Assembly: GCA_014650015.1 (NCBI GenBank)
Contig: BMUD01000015.1
Span: 124,001-188,000 of the forward strand
Origin: Streptomyces griseoloalbus
GTDB lineage: Bacteria; Actinomycetota; Actinomycetes; Streptomycetales; Streptomycetaceae
DNA: 64,000 nt
Reading direction: 5' to 3'
Made by a program: the position numbers and the translations under genes
In this document: in pieces, positions 51,459 to 61,619 of the stretch
Numbering within the stretch: position 1 is the first letter of the stretch
Layout: the number at the start of each line of letters is the position of its first letter
The notes under the pieces: model-generated
What the model was told of the DNA's origin: nothing
The model's input: only the letters and a program-made list of their open reading frames with translations
Databases searched by the model: none

Positions 51459-53234
51459 ATGGCCTCGGTCACGTCCCTCACCGACTCCGTCCAGCAGCAT
51501 CTCGCGTCCGCCCTTTCGGCCACCCGGCCGGAGGCCGCCGGCGCGGACCCGCTGCTGCGACGAAGCGACCGGGCGGACTTCCAGGCCAACGGCATCCTCG
51601 CGCTGGCCAAGAAGGCGAAGGCGAACCCGCGCGAGCTGGCCGGCGAGGTCGTCGCGCGGATCACCACCGGTGACCTGATCAAGGACGTCGAGGTCTCCGG
51701 TCCGGGCTTCCTCAACCTCACGATCGCGGACAGGGCGATCACCGGGAACCTGGCCGCGCGGTACGCGGACGACACGGGCCGCCTCGGCGTGCCGTCGACC
51801 GGGAACCCCGGCACGACGGTGATCGACTACGCCCAGCCGAACGTGGCGAAGGAGATGCACGTCGGCCACCTCCGTTCCGCCGTGATCGGTGACTCGGTGG
51901 TCCAGCTGCTGGAGTTCACCGGCGAGAACGTCGTGCGCCGGCACCACATCGGCGACTGGGGCACCCAGTTCGGCATGCTCATCCAGTACCTGGACGAGCA
52001 CCCGCACGAGCTGGACCACAAGGCCGACGAGAACCTCCAGGCGTCCGGCGAGGAGGCGATGTCCAACCTCGACCGCCTCTACAAGACGGCGCGGAAGCTG
52101 TTCGACTCCGACGAGGAGTTCAAGGCGCGCGCCCGGCGCCGGGTGGTCGACCTCCAGGCGGGCGACCCGGCGACGCTGGCCACGTGGCAGAAGTTCGTCG
52201 ACGAGTCGAAGATCTACTTCTTCTCCGTCTTCGAGAAGCTGGACATGGAGGTCCGCGACGCGGACATCGTCGGCGAGTCCGGCTACAACGACATGCTCGC
52301 GGAGACCTGCCGGCTGCTGGAGGAGTCGGGCGTCGCGGTCCGCTCCGAGGGCGCGCTGTGCGTGTTCTTCGACGACGTCAAGGGCCCGGACGGCAACCCG
52401 GTCCCGCTGATCGTGCAGAAGTCGGACGGCGGCTACGGCTACGCGGCGACCGACCTCTCCGCGATCCGGGACCGCGTGTTCCACCTGAAGGCGAACACCC
52501 TGCTGTACGTGGTGGACGCCCGGCAGGCGCTGCACTTCAAGATGGTCTTCGAGACCGCGCGCAGGGCCGGCTGGCTCAACGACGACGTGCACGCGGTCCA
52601 GCTGGCGTTCGGCACGGTCCTCGGCAAGGACGGCAAGCCGTTCAAGACCCGTGAGGGCGAGACGGTGCGTCTGGTCGACCTCCTCGACGAGGCGATCGAC
52701 CGCGCGTCGGCGGTCGTGCGGGAGAAGGCGCAGGACCTGTCCGAGGAGGAGATCGCCGAGCGGGGCACCCAGGTGGGCATCGGCGCGGTGAAGTACGCGG
52801 ACCTGTCGACGTCGGCGAACCGGGACTACAAGTTCGACCTGGACCAGATGGTCTCGCTGAACGGCGACACGTCCGTCTACCTCCAGTACGCCTACGCCCG
52901 TATCCGCTCGATCCTGCGCAAGGCCCCCGAGGGCGTCCGCCCGTCGGCGCACCCGGAGCTGGAACTGGCCCCGGCCGAGCGGGCGCTGGGCCTGCACCTG
53001 GACGCGTTCGCGGAGACGGTGGCGGAGGCGGCCCGCGAGTACGCCCCGCACAAGCTGGCGGCGTACCTGTACCAGCTGGCGTCCCACTACACGTCGTTCT
53101 ACGACAAGTGCCCGGTCCTGAAGGCCGAGTCCCCGGCCCAGGTGGAGAACCGCCTGTTCCTGTGCGACATCACGGCCCGCACGCTGCACCGGGGCATGGC
53201 CCTGCTGGGCATCCGGACGCCCGAGCGGCTCTGA
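51459..53234 (+). CDS. argS: Arginyl-tRNA synthetase
   Basis: A 591-residue class I ArgRS. The N-terminal Add-1 tRNA-binding domain (1-110) is followed by the HIGH-type [12 protein letters not shown] in [27 protein letters not shown] and the C-terminal DALR anticodon-binding region ([24 protein letters not shown]) fit the family. The KMSKS loop is replaced by the [10 protein letters not shown] style, as in most bacterial ArgRS. Divergent from lysS; a strong hairpin follows. Confidence 0.96.
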   Translation: MASVTSLTDSVQQHLASALSATRPEAAGADPLLRRSDRADFQANGILALAKKAKANPRELAGEVVARITTGDLIKDVEVSGPGFLNLTIADRAITGNLAARYADDTGRLGVPSTGNPGTTVIDYAQPNVAKEMHVGHLRSAVIGDSVVQLLEFTGENVVRRHHIGDWGTQFGMLIQYLDEHPHELDHKADENLQASGEEAMSNLDRLYKTARKLFDSDEEFKARARRRVVDLQAGDPATLATWQKFVDESKIYFFSVFEKLDMEVRDADIVGESGYNDMLAETCRLLEESGVAVRSEGALCVFFDDVKGPDGNPVPLIVQKSDGGYGYAATDLSAIRDRVFHLKANTLLYVVDARQALHFKMVFETARRAGWLNDDVHAVQLAFGTVLGKDGKPFKTREGETVRLVDLLDEAIDRASAVVREKAQDLSEEEIAERGTQVGIGAVKYADLSTSANRDYKFDLDQMVSLNGDTSVYLQYAYARIRSILRKAPEGVRPSAHPELELAPAERALGLHLDAFAETVAEAAREYAPHKLAAYLYQLASHYTSFYDKCPVLKAESPAQVENRLFLCDITARTLHRGMALLGIRTPERL

Positions 53235-53252
53235 CCTTCGCCGGCATGCGGC

Positions 53253-53291
53253 GTGCGGCCCGTCCTCCCCCAGGGGGAGGACGGGCCGCAC
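53253..53291. terminator. Strong hairpin after argS
   Basis: Perfect 18-bp arms (GTGCGGCCCGTCCTCCCC and its complement) with a CAG loop, 18 bp past the argS stop. Confidence 0.9.
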
Positions 53292-53543
53292 GGATGTGGG
53301 GGACGGATCGGAGGCCGGGTGGACGTCACGGCGGGCGGTCCGACCCGCGCGGTACGCGCCGTGGACCGAGTGGACGTGGCGACCTACGTCCGCACCGGGA
53401 TGACCGCGGCCCGCCCCGGCGGCGTCGTCCGCTCCTGCTTCCGGCACGCGGCGGCCGGCGGCGAGCGGGAGTGTTTCGACGGGCGGGTGGGTGGGCCGGG
53501 ACGAGCCGCCGCCCTTGGCGTCGGGCGCGCGGCGCCTGGCCCT

Positions 53544-54770
53544 TCAGCGTCGGGCGCGCAGCGCCTCCCCCAGCCTCCGCAGGCCCTCCGCGATCTCCTC
53601 CGGCGTCTGCGTGACGAAGCAGAGCCGCAGTGTGGCCCGGTCCGGCTCACCGGCGTAGAAGGGGGCGCCGGGGACGTACGCCACGTCGTGCCGGACGACC
53701 TCGGGGAGCAGGGCTGTGGTGTCGTACCCCTCCGGCAGGCGTGCCCACAGGAACATGCCGCCCTCGGGGCGGGTCCAGGTCGACCCGGCCGGGAGCGCGT
53801 CCGTGAGGCCCGCGAGCATCGCGTCCCGGCGTACACCGTAGGCCCCGGCGACCCGGGCGACGTGCGCGTCCAGGTCCCGGTCGGCCAGATAGCGGGCGGC
53901 GGCGAGCTGGTTGAGGGTCGGCGTGTGCAGGTCGGCGGCCTGCTTGGCGACGACGCAGGCGCGGCGCAGTTCCCCGGGCGCCCGCAGCCAGCCGAGGCGC
54001 AGGCCGGGTGCCATGATCTTGGAGAAGCTGCCGAGGAGCACGGTCCGGTCCTCGGCGCCGGGCTGGGCGGCGATCCACGGCACCCGCTCGCCCTCGAAGC
54101 GCAGCTCCCCGTACGGGTCGTCCTCGACGATCCACAGCCCGCACCGCGCGGCGACCTCGGCCACGGCGGCGCGGCGCGCGGCGGGCAGGGTGCGGCCGGT
54201 GGGGTTCTGGAAGGTGGGGACGGTGTAGAGCAGCTTGGGGCGCTCGCGCAGCACGAGCTCCTCCAGCGCCTCCGGGTCGAGACCGTGCTCGTCACCGGGC
54301 ACGGCCACCACCCGGGCCCCGGCCAGCCCGAAGGCCTGGAGGGCGGCCAGGTAGCAGGGGCTTTCGACCAGCACCGTGTCGCCGGGTTCGAGCAGCGCGG
54401 TGGACAGCAGGGACAGCGCCTGCTGCGAGCCGGTGGTGACCATGAGGTCGTCCGGCGCGGTGGCCAGTCCGCGCGCCGAGGTGCGCTCGGCGAGCGCGGC
54501 CCGCAGGGCGGGTTCGCCCTCGGTGGTGGAGTACTGCAGTGCCCGCGCGGGCGCCTCGGCGAGGACGGCCCGGTACGCGGCGGCGATGCCGTCGGCGTCG
54601 AACAGCTCCGGGGCCGGCAGCCCGCCCGCGAAGTTGATCACCTCGGGGCGGGCGGTGACGGCGAGGATGTCCCGTACGGGCGAACCCCCGATCGACCGGG
54701 CCCGCGCGGCGAGCGGCGGCGGGGAGGCCGGGGCGGGGGCGGGGGAGGGGGCGGGCTGGGTCACGGTCAT
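53544..54770 (-). CDS. PLP-dependent aminotransferase (fold I, 2-aminoadipate/MocR-like without DNA-binding part)
   Basis: A 408-residue class I/II aminotransferase. PLP lysine in LLGSFSKIMAPGLRLGW, Asp/Tyr in VEDDPYGELRF, Asn in PTFQNPTGRTLP, and the substrate Arg near TLRLCFV. A Pro/Ala-rich N-terminus precedes the fold. The sequence resembles alpha-aminoadipate/valine-type transaminases and the catalytic half of MocR regulators, but there is no winged helix. An inverted repeat (CTTGT-N5-ACAAG) lies about 20 bp upstream and probably controls it. Confidence 0.9.
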   Translation of the reverse strand: MTVTQPAPSPAPAPASPPPLAARARSIGGSPVRDILAVTARPEVINFAGGLPAPELFDADGIAAAYRAVLAEAPARALQYSTTEGEPALRAALAERTSARGLATAPDDLMVTTGSQQALSLLSTALLEPGDTVLVESPCYLAALQAFGLAGARVVAVPGDEHGLDPEALEELVLRERPKLLYTVPTFQNPTGRTLPAARRAAVAEVAARCGLWIVEDDPYGELRFEGERVPWIAAQPGAEDRTVLLGSFSKIMAPGLRLGWLRAPGELRRACVVAKQAADLHTPTLNQLAAARYLADRDLDAHVARVAGAYGVRRDAMLAGLTDALPAGSTWTRPEGGMFLWARLPEGYDTTALLPEVVRHDVAYVPGAPFYAGEPDRATLRLCFVTQTPEEIAEGLRRLGEALRARR

Positions 54771-54790
54771 GTCCGCAGCCTAGAGAAGTA

Positions 54791-54805
54791 CTTGTCGCGT
54801 ACAAG
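54791..54805. promoter_or_regulatory. Inverted repeat upstream of the aminotransferase
   Basis: CTTGT-CGCGT-ACAAG, perfect 5-bp arms, 21 bp before the aminotransferase ATG at 54770 (minus strand). The layout suggests an operator overlapping the promoter. The regulator is not identified. Confidence 0.55.
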
Positions 54806-55120
54806 CACCTTTCCGTGATGCGGACAGCCGGGGCACCGGCACCGCGTGCGCCTCCGGCAGCCGCGCGTTCGGCGCCCGGTGCGGCGGGCGCCTCGCGGTC
54901 ACCCGGGCGTTGTGAGCGCGACGCGGCGCTTCGGGGAGCATGCTCGCGGCGACCGTGAGTGGTCCTTCGGCCGGTACCGCCGCCGGGACATGAGGCAGAG
55001 GAGACGTTTCGTCATGCTCAGTGGTCACGGCCGCCGGGACGGTACGGCGTCGTCCGGTGACCTTCGAGGCCGGAAGACGTCCTGGCCTTGGACGTGCCGG
55101 TCGTCCGCCGCCACCCGGTC
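54806..55120. other. Intergenic stretch upstream of the aminotransferase
   Basis: About 315 bp. A plus-strand frame of 92 codons here is Arg-rich with no recognisable domain and looks like chance. It probably holds promoter sequence for the aminotransferase and the 3' untranslated end of the XRE gene. Confidence 0.5.
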
Positions 55121-56542
55121 CTAGCCGACCTCGGTCGTGCCCTCCGGAACCCACTCCTCGCCGCCCAGCGGGAACTCGTAGGCCGCACGCCCGTTGTTGC
55201 CGCTGGTACGGAAGGGGCGGCCGTTGTCGTCCAGGGTGAGCGTGCCGCTGCGGGAGCCGCTGGACCACTTCAGCTCCAGGTACCACTTGACGTCGTAGGC
55301 GGAGGCGTCGGCGTTGATGTAGTAGACCTCGGGGTCGGACTCGCTCACCTTGAACGGGAAGTCGCGGTGCCCGGAGACGGGCGTCACGAGCGGCCGCGCG
55401 GCGTCGAGGGCGACCGTGAAGGACCGCGCCGGCACGTCGCCGCCGCAGCCGACGCCGGGGTAGCCCATGGCGAAGTCGTTCCACGCGAGCGGCGACCGCT
55501 TGCCCGCCACCCGCACGGTGAGCCCCTCCACGACCACCGTCTCCGCGCCGGTCCCCTGCACGGTGAGCCGCACGTTCTGCTCCCCCGACGCCACGGCCCC
55601 GAACCTACCGACCCATCCCGGCGCGTCCTGTTCCGGCGGCGGCGGATGCACCTCGCTCGGCGGCCGGTCGATCAGATACCGCTGCGAACAGGGATCCACC
55701 CAGAAGTACGGATCGGTGCGCACGGTGAGCGGCACGACACCGCTTCCCTCGGCCGGGGCGCTCGGCGAGGACGCACCGGAGGTCGGCGTGCCGCTCCGGC
55801 CCTTGCCCTCGCCGCCCTCGGGGGACGCGGAGGCCGAGGCGGAGGCCGAGGCGGACGCGGACGCGGACGGCGTGGTGGAGCGCGAGGGTGACGAGGTGAC
55901 GTCCTTGTCGTCGACGCCCGCGCCACCGGCCGGCCCCCGTCGGCCGGCCCCGTCCGTCCCGCCCTCCGGCTGACTCACGGCGAGCGCGACCCCACCGAGC
56001 ACGGCGGCCACGGCGATCCCGGCGAGGACGGCGGTGCGGGTACGGCGGCGGGGGCGGGTGCGGGGTCCGGCGTCCGGGCCCCCGATCTGCGCGACCTCGT
56101 CCGCCCCGGCCGGCTCGACCTCGGCCTCGACCTCGGCCGCCCGGACCTCGACCGGCGGGACCTCGGCCGCCTGGACCTCGACCGGCCGGACCTCGCTCGG
56201 CTCGACGGAACCGGTGGGCCCCACCGGTTCCGCATCCGCGACCGCCGCACCCTCGTCGGTTCCGGCCGCCCCCGGCATCGCGGGCTTGCGCCCCCGCACC
56301 GCGTCCGCCAGCACCCACCGCCGGTGCAGCTCGACCAGCTCCTCGGGGCGCGCCTTGCACAGCCGGGCCAGCCGTTCCACCGGCGCGTAGTCCGTCGGCA
56401 CCGCGTCCCCGTTGCAGTACCGGTGCAGGGTCGACGTACTCATGTGGAGCCGCTTGGCGAGCACCCCGTAGCTCAGCCCGGACCGCTTCTTCAACTCCCC
56501 CAGCAGCGCGGCGAACTCCGCCGCGGCCGTGTCCTCCGACAC
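55121..56542 (-). CDS. XRE-type membrane-anchored regulator with outer domain
   Basis: A 473-residue protein. An N-terminal helix-turn-helix (about residues 12-55, SYGVLAKRLHMSTSTLHRYC) is followed by a Glu/Val/Pro-repeat linker (VRPVEVQAAEVPPVEVRAAE), one membrane helix (about 173-193) and a Ser/Ala-rich outer linker (ten Ser-Ala repeats). A C-terminal domain of about 200 residues follows, with PCSQRYLIDRPPSEVHPPPP. DNA binding inside and sensing outside is the likely plan. The GTG at 56542 is preferred: an ATG at 56581 lies inside the palindrome at 56580-56597, a probable operator. Confidence 0.85.
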   Translation of the reverse strand: MSEDTAAAEFAALLGELKKRSGLSYGVLAKRLHMSTSTLHRYCNGDAVPTDYAPVERLARLCKARPEELVELHRRWVLADAVRGRKPAMPGAAGTDEGAAVADAEPVGPTGSVEPSEVRPVEVQAAEVPPVEVRAAEVEAEVEPAGADEVAQIGGPDAGPRTRPRRRTRTAVLAGIAVAAVLGGVALAVSQPEGGTDGAGRRGPAGGAGVDDKDVTSSPSRSTTPSASASASASASASASPEGGEGKGRSGTPTSGASSPSAPAEGSGVVPLTVRTDPYFWVDPCSQRYLIDRPPSEVHPPPPEQDAPGWVGRFGAVASGEQNVRLTVQGTGAETVVVEGLTVRVAGKRSPLAWNDFAMGYPGVGCGGDVPARSFTVALDAARPLVTPVSGHRDFPFKVSESDPEVYYINADASAYDVKWYLELKWSSGSRSGTLTLDDNGRPFRTSGNNGRAAYEFPLGGEEWVPEGTTEVG

Positions 56543-56579
56543 CGTTCCTGCCACCCCCCGCGTTTCCGCGTTCCATTCC

Positions 56580-56597
56580 ACCGTTCCAGGGAACGGT
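56580..56597. promoter_or_regulatory. Perfect palindrome upstream of the XRE regulator gene
   Basis: ACCGTTCC-AG-GGAACGGT, 8-bp arms with a 2-base centre, 38 bp before the chosen start. More GTTCC/GGAAC half-sites lie around it (56535-56640). A likely autoregulatory operator of the helix-turn-helix protein. Confidence 0.65.
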
Positions 56598-56763
56598 CGT
56601 TTCCCCAGGTCACAGCGGTGTGAGCGTTCCAGCGTCCCAGATCCTCCGTCGAAGGTGGCGGCCGGGACGGATCACACCACAAGCTCTGGTCATCCAAGCA
56701 CGCCGCTCCCGGCAACCGGTCGAGCGGTCACGCCAAACCCTCACTCGTGACAAGGAATTCGCC

Positions 56764-57519
56764 ATGCGCAAGTCCCGCATCCGTCTGTTCGCCGCCACCG
56801 GAGTCGCCCTCGCCGCCCTCGCCCTCACGGCGTGCCAGGACGGGACGGGCACGACGGACGAGGGAGCGTCCGAGTCGACCGCGACGGCGACCACGGACAC
56901 CTCCTCGGGCACCTCCTCGGGCACCTCCAAGGGCGACGCCACCTCCAACGAGCACGCCCAGGCCGGCGGGGCCGACAGCACCGGCGGCGGTGGAAGCACG
57001 GACGCCGAGAAGACCGGGAACACCGGAAGCACCGGCAAGGGCAGTGACAAGTCGGCCGCAACCGGCACCGGCTCCGACGACGGCCCCGAGACCCGCGTCG
57101 CCTGCAACGGCTCCAACACCACCGTCACCGCCCAGCCCGTCTCCCGCCCCGTCAACCACATGCTGATCACGGTCAAGAACACCGGTTCGCAGCCCTGCGA
57201 CCTCACCTACTACCCGGTGCTGCGCTTCGACGAGATGCAGTGGGTGCCGCAGCCGGTCGAGGCGTCGCAGCCGCAGTCCGTGGTCGGCATCGACCCGGGC
57301 CAGTCCGCCTACGCGGGCGTGCTGCTGGCCTCCGCCGACGGCAGCGGCGACGGCGGGACCACGGGCCACAAGCTGACCGTCGGCTTCCAGGGCCGCACCC
57401 CGAACAGCGACGGTGGCCCGTCCGCGACCCCTTCCCTGCCCGCCAAGGGCGTGTACTACGACAGCACCCTGGCGGTGACGTACTGGCAGCAGTCGATGGA
57501 GGACGCCCTGACCTACTGA
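56764..57519 (+). CDS. DUF4232 lipoprotein
   Basis: A 251-residue lipoprotein. Signal peptide with lipobox LALTAC, a long Ser/Thr/Gly-rich linker (about 25-110) and a DUF4232 domain at about 115-240, with the conserved RVACNGSNTTV and LITVKNTGSQPCDLTYYP segments. AAGGA lies 8 bases before the ATG. The role is unknown; the family is common on actinobacterial surfaces. Divergent from the XRE membrane regulator, and convergent with hemB with only 3 bp between the stops. Confidence 0.88.
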   Translation: MRKSRIRLFAATGVALAALALTACQDGTGTTDEGASESTATATTDTSSGTSSGTSKGDATSNEHAQAGGADSTGGGGSTDAEKTGNTGSTGKGSDKSAATGTGSDDGPETRVACNGSNTTVTAQPVSRPVNHMLITVKNTGSQPCDLTYYPVLRFDEMQWVPQPVEASQPQSVVGIDPGQSAYAGVLLASADGSGDGGTTGHKLTVGFQGRTPNSDGGPSATPSLPAKGVYYDSTLAVTYWQQSMEDALTY

Positions 57520-57522
57520 GGG

Positions 57523-58518
57523 CTACCGTCCGAGCCGCTGGGCCACCTCGGTGGCCCAGTAGGTGAGGATGATGCGCGCGCCGGCCCGCTTGATGCCGGT
57601 CAGCGTCTCGAGGATCGCCCGGTCCCGGTCGATCCAGCCCTTCTCGGCGGCGGCCTCGATCATCGCGTACTCGCCGGAGATCTGGTACGCCGCCACCGGC
57701 ACGTCCACCGCGTCCGCGACCCGCGCCAGAATGTCCAGATACGGACCCGCCGGCTTCACCATCACCATGTCGGCGCCCTCCTCCAGGTCCAGCGCCAGCT
57801 CCCGCATCGACTCGCGGACGTTCGCCGGGTCCTGCTGGTACGTCTTCCGGTCGCCCTGGAGCGAGGAGGCGACGGCCTCCCGGAAGGGGCCGTAGAAGGC
57901 GGAGGCGTACTTGACGGTGTAGGCGAGGACGGCCACGTCCTCCCGCCCGATCTGGTCGAGGGCGTCGCGGACGACCCCGATCTGGCCGTCCATCATCCCG
58001 CTCGGCCCCACCACATGGGCGCCCGCGTCGGCCTGCACCTGCGCCATCTCGGCGTACCGCTCGAGCGTCGCGTCGTTGTCGACCCGCCCCTGCTCGTCCA
58101 GCACCCCGCAGTGCCCGTGATCCGTGGTCTCGTCGAGGCACAGGTCGGACATGACGAGCAGATCGTCCCCGACCTCGGCCCGCACATCGCGCAGGGCGAC
58201 CTGGAGGATCCCGTCCGGGTCGGTCCCCGGCGTCCCCAGGGCGTCCTTCTTCGACTCCTCCGGCACCCCGAACAGCATGATCCCGGAGACCCCGGCCGCC
58301 ACGGCGTCCGCCGCCGCCTTCTTCAGGCTGTCGCGCGTGTGCTGCACGACGCCCGGCATCGTCGCGATCGGCACCGGTTCGCTCACGCCCTCGCGCACGA
58401 AGGCGGGCAGGACCAGATCGGCGGGGTGCAACCTGGTCTCGGCGACCATGCGCCGCATGGCGGGGGTGGTCCGCAGACGCCGCGGACGCGTGCCGGGGAA
58501 GGATCCGTACGTCGTCAT
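57523..58518 (-). CDS. hemB: Delta-aminolevulinic acid dehydratase (porphobilinogen synthase)
   Basis: A 331-residue HemB that condenses two 5-aminolevulinate to porphobilinogen in heme synthesis. The Schiff-base lysines lie in [13 protein letters not shown] and [11 protein letters not shown]. The metal-binding stretch [14 protein letters not shown] keeps two of the three zinc cysteines, with Asp at the other. The N-terminal [20 protein letters not shown] is typical. AGGTGAT precedes the ATG. hemL at 19910-21226 makes its substrate. The last codons contain a strong hairpin that can terminate the convergent gene. Confidence 0.95.
   Translation of the reverse strand: MTTYGSFPGTRPRRLRTTPAMRRMVAETRLHPADLVLPAFVREGVSEPVPIATMPGVVQHTRDSLKKAAADAVAAGVSGIMLFGVPEESKKDALGTPGTDPDGILQVALRDVRAEVGDDLLVMSDLCLDETTDHGHCGVLDEQGRVDNDATLERYAEMAQVQADAGAHVVGPSGMMDGQIGVVRDALDQIGREDVAVLAYTVKYASAFYGPFREAVASSLQGDRKTYQQDPANVRESMRELALDLEEGADMVMVKPAGPYLDILARVADAVDVPVAAYQISGEYAMIEAAAEKGWIDRDRAILETLTGIKRAGARIILTYWATEVAQRLGR
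57538..57559. terminator. Hairpin inside the 3' end of hemB
   Basis: CTGGGCCACC-TC-GGTGGCCCAG, perfect 10-bp arms, 19 bp past the DUF4232 stop and within the last hemB codons. It is in position to terminate the plus-strand gene while being read as coding on the other strand. Confidence 0.6.
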
Positions 58519-58753
58519 ATCACCTACGCTACGCCCGGCCCACCCGTGCCTTTGCCGACGCCGAGTCGGCGCCCCGGGCCCGCGTGCGCGCCACCGGCCG
58601 GGGGTCCATGCTGGTGGAGAAGGGCCCCGCACCGACCCCACGGCCGACCCACGCCCCAGGACGGACCCCGACGGCAGCTCGCCCCCGCCGCCCATCCGGA
58701 CGCCTGACAGCAGTCCGCCGCCGTCCCTCCGTACGCGCGCCACGGAGGACGCG

Positions 58754-60130
58754 ATGACCACCACGCACCACATCCCCGACCTGTTCGCCCTCTCGGAGAT
58801 CCGCGGCCCGGTCCTGCGCCCCGGCGACGACGGCTACGCCGAGGAGGTCACCGGTTTCAACCTGGCCGCACTGCACACCCCGGACGTGGTCGTCGTCGCG
58901 GCCGGCACCGCCGACGTCGTGACCGCGCTGCGCTGGGCGTCGGCCACCGGCACCCCGGTCGCCGTCCAGGCCACCGGCCACGGCGCCAACTTCCCCATCG
59001 ACCACGGCCTGCTGATCAGCACCGCCCGCATGACCGACGTACGGGTCGACCCGGAGCGACGCACCGCGACGATCGCCGCCGGCGCGAAATGGCGGGACGT
59101 CCTCGCCGCGACCGCACCGCACGGTCTGGCCCCGCTGACCGGCACCTCCACGGACGCCGGCGCGGTCGGCTACACGGTGGGCGGCGGCCTGCCGGTGCTC
59201 GGCCGGACCTACGGCTACGCCACGGACCTGGTCCGCTCCTTCCAGGTCGTCACCCCCGACGGCACCCTCCGGGAGACGGACCCGGACCACGAACCGGAAC
59301 TGTTCTGGGCGCTGCGCGGCGGCAAGGGCAATGTGGGCGTGGTGACCTCCCTGGTCACCGAACTGATCCCGCTGCGCACGGTGCTCGGCGGCGGGATCTA
59401 CTACCCGGGCGAACACGCCGAGGCCGTCCTGACCGCCTGGGCGGAATGGACACGGACGGTCCCGGAGCAGATGTGCAGCGCGTTCGGCGTCCTCCGGCTG
59501 CCGCCGATCCCCCAGCTCCCCGAACCACTGCGCGGCCGCTTCTGGGCCCGTGTCGCGGTCACCTGGACCGGTGAGCTCGCCGAGGGCGAGGACCTGCTGA
59601 CACCGGTCCGGTCGGCCGCGCCGGTGTCGGTCGACTGGGCGCGGGAGATGCCGTACACGGACGTCGACAGCATCTACATGGAGCCGCAGGACCCGCTCCC
59701 CGGCCGCGAGTCGTGCTCCCTGCTGCGCGAACTGACGCCGGACGCGATCCGCGCCTTCCTGGGCCAGGTGGGCCCCGCCGTCCCCGACTGCCCGCTGCTG
59801 GTTGCCCAGCTCCGCCACATGGGCGGCGCCCTGTCCCGCCCCGCGAGGACGGAGGACGCGATCTGCTCGCGCGACGCGGCCCACTTCCTGGAGGCCGTCG
59901 CGGTCATCGCCGCCCCGCCCGACGCCGAGGCGGTCGAACGCGCCACGGCGTCACTGCACACGGCGATGGCCCCGTACGGCACGGGCCGCACGATGGTCAA
60001 CATCCACGGCACCCCGGGCGACGCGACGGACCGCGCACGGGCCTGGACCCCGGAGGTCCACGACCGCCTGCGCCGCGCCAAGCAGACCTACGACCCGGCC
60101 CACCTCCTCCGCTTCGGCCACACGGTGTGA
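58754..60130 (+). CDS. FAD-binding oxidoreductase, BBE type
   Basis: A 458-residue FAD-linked oxidase of the berberine-bridge group. The PCMH FAD-binding domain (about 45-215) has [10 protein letters not shown] with the His that can carry covalent FAD, and [18 protein letters not shown]. The second covalent-attachment Cys is absent, so only single covalent linkage is expected. The C-terminal BBE motif is [22 protein letters not shown] precedes the ATG. Substrate unknown; family members oxidise sugars, alkaloids or secondary metabolites. The next gene is a hydroxyacid dehydrogenase 43 bp downstream. Confidence 0.9.
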   Translation: MTTTHHIPDLFALSEIRGPVLRPGDDGYAEEVTGFNLAALHTPDVVVVAAGTADVVTALRWASATGTPVAVQATGHGANFPIDHGLLISTARMTDVRVDPERRTATIAAGAKWRDVLAATAPHGLAPLTGTSTDAGAVGYTVGGGLPVLGRTYGYATDLVRSFQVVTPDGTLRETDPDHEPELFWALRGGKGNVGVVTSLVTELIPLRTVLGGGIYYPGEHAEAVLTAWAEWTRTVPEQMCSAFGVLRLPPIPQLPEPLRGRFWARVAVTWTGELAEGEDLLTPVRSAAPVSVDWAREMPYTDVDSIYMEPQDPLPGRESCSLLRELTPDAIRAFLGQVGPAVPDCPLLVAQLRHMGGALSRPARTEDAICSRDAAHFLEAVAVIAAPPDAEAVERATASLHTAMAPYGTGRTMVNIHGTPGDATDRARAWTPEVHDRLRRAKQTYDPAHLLRFGHTV

Positions 60131-60173
60131 GTACCGTTCCCTCTGCTGCGGTCACGCCACCGAGAGGAACGCC

Positions 60174-61133
60174 ATGCGGCTTCGCTGCGCCGTGCTCGAC
60201 GACTTCCAGGACATCGCCACCACCATCGCCGACTGGAGCCCCGTCCAGGACCGCGTGGAGGTCACCGGCTTCACCGGGCACTTCGCCACGGAGGACGAAC
60301 TGGCCGCGGCGCTCGCGGACTTCGACATCGCGGTGACGCTGCGGGAACGCGTCCCGTTCCGCGCCTCCCTGCTCGACCGGCTGCCCCGGCTCAAGCTGCT
60401 CATCGCGTCCGGCATGCGCAACTCGGTCATCGACTACGCGGCAGCCGAGCGCAACGGCGTCACGGTCTGCGGCACCCAGAGTTCCTCCATCCCGCCGGTG
60501 GAGCTGACCTGGGCGCTCCTGCTCGGGCTGGCCCGCGGCATCGTCACGGAGCACAACGCCCTGCGCACGGGCGGACCTTGGCAGTCGACGGTCGGCGCCG
60601 ACCTGCACGGTCGTCGCCTCGGTCTGCTCGGCCTGGGAAAGATCGGCAGCCGGGTGGCGCGGGTGGGGCTCGCCTTCGGCATGGAGGTCACGGCGTGGAG
60701 CCCGCACCTCACCAAGGAGCGCGCGGACGAGGTGGGCGTGGAACTGGCCGCCTCGAAGGAGGAGTTGCTGCGCGGCGGTGACTTCGTCTCGCTGCACCTG
60801 GTGCTGGCCGAGAGCACGCGGGGCCTGCTGGGCGCCGCCGACCTCGCCCTCCTGAAGCCGACCGCGTACCTGATCAACACGTCCCGCGCGGCGCTGGTCG
60901 ACCAGGACGCGCTGCTCGCGGCGCTGCGCGAGGGCCGGATCGCGGGCGCCGGAGTCGACGTCTTCGACATCGAGCCGCTGCCCGCGGACCATCCGATGCG
61001 CACCGCGCCCCGGTTGCTGGCCACCCCGCACCTCGGCTATGTCTCGCAGGCCAACTACCGCACGTATTACGGCCAGGCGGTCGAGAACATCGAGGCCTAC
61101 CTGGCCGGTGCCCCGGTCCGCCGCCTCGGCTGA
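60174..61133 (+). CDS. D-2-hydroxyacid dehydrogenase family protein
   Basis: A 319-residue enzyme. NAD fingerprint GLLGLGKIGSRVAR, substrate Arg in INTSRAALVDQDAL, acid in DVFDIEPLP, catalytic His in TPHLGYVS. All three catalytic residues are present, so it is probably active on a 2-hydroxy or 2-oxo acid. GAGAGGAACG precedes the ATG. It is probably co-transcribed with the BBE-type oxidoreductase, and the oxidised product of one could feed the other (inference). Distinct from the dehydrogenase in the accessory island at 23163-24152. Confidence 0.91.
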   Translation: MRLRCAVLDDFQDIATTIADWSPVQDRVEVTGFTGHFATEDELAAALADFDIAVTLRERVPFRASLLDRLPRLKLLIASGMRNSVIDYAAAERNGVTVCGTQSSSIPPVELTWALLLGLARGIVTEHNALRTGGPWQSTVGADLHGRRLGLLGLGKIGSRVARVGLAFGMEVTAWSPHLTKERADEVGVELAASKEELLRGGDFVSLHLVLAESTRGLLGAADLALLKPTAYLINTSRAALVDQDALLAALREGRIAGAGVDVFDIEPLPADHPMRTAPRLLATPHLGYVSQANYRTYYGQAVENIEAYLAGAPVRRLG

Positions 61134-61185
61134 CGCCACCGGAGCCGGCGTCGCCGAGACGGCCGCTCAGCGGCGTGGCTCCGGG

Positions 61186-61545
61186 TCAGAACTCACTGGC
61201 GTGGAACACCCGCCACACCTGGGACAGGTGCACCCCGCCGCCCCACATCCGGGTCAGGCCGAGCAGCTTGTCGTTCAGCTGGTGGTGTTCGGCGAGGGCG
61301 AGCGCGAACCGTGGGTGCACGACGGAGATGATGACGTAGCTGTCGGAACTGACGTCCTGGCGGACGAACCTCCAGTTCTGGTGGAGGCTGTCGGTGAGCG
61401 TTTTCAGAGTGGCCACTGGTCGGGTGACGGGGTGAGCCGAAGCGCGGTAGCTGTCACATAGGCAAGCTTGTTGTCACCGGCGAGGCCGGAGGTGCGTACA
61501 GGCAAGACTTCGGCAACGACGACTTCGCCGCACTCACGGCATGAA
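61186..61545 (-). pseudogene. Frameshifted gene of unknown family
   Basis: Two minus-strand frames read as one protein interrupted near 61405. The first gives CRECGEVVVAEVLPVRTSGL, then GDNKLAYVTATALRLTPSPD, ending QWPL and a stop. The second continues LKTLTDSLHQNWRFVRQDVS, then SDSYVIISVVHPRFALALAE, to MWGGGVHLSQVWRVFHASEF. The second part alone has no ribosome site. Both parts have coherent protein-like composition. The family is not recognised. It lies beside the IS5-type transposase region, where other genes are also broken. Confidence 0.5.
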
Positions 61546-61619
61546 CGACCGGCCTGCGGGCCAGAGATGAGCCCCGGCCGTGTGGAACCGGGCGCTCGGA
61601 GCCGCACGTCCCCCCGTAC

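Noticed and set aside
49566-53447. A 1,293-codon open frame through lysS and across argS
   Set aside because: Beyond 51299 it is the antisense shadow of argS caused by high GC; only the lysS part has family motifs.
54846-55124. 92-codon plus-strand frame in the aminotransferase upstream region
   Set aside because: Arg-rich, without domain, ribosome site or codon bias.
61399-61410. GAGCGTTTTCAG shared with the region beside the IS5-type transposase (about 63226-63237, minus strand), as possible element ends
   Set aside because: Only 12 bp match, the flanks differ, and it would place the left end far outside the usual size of such elements.
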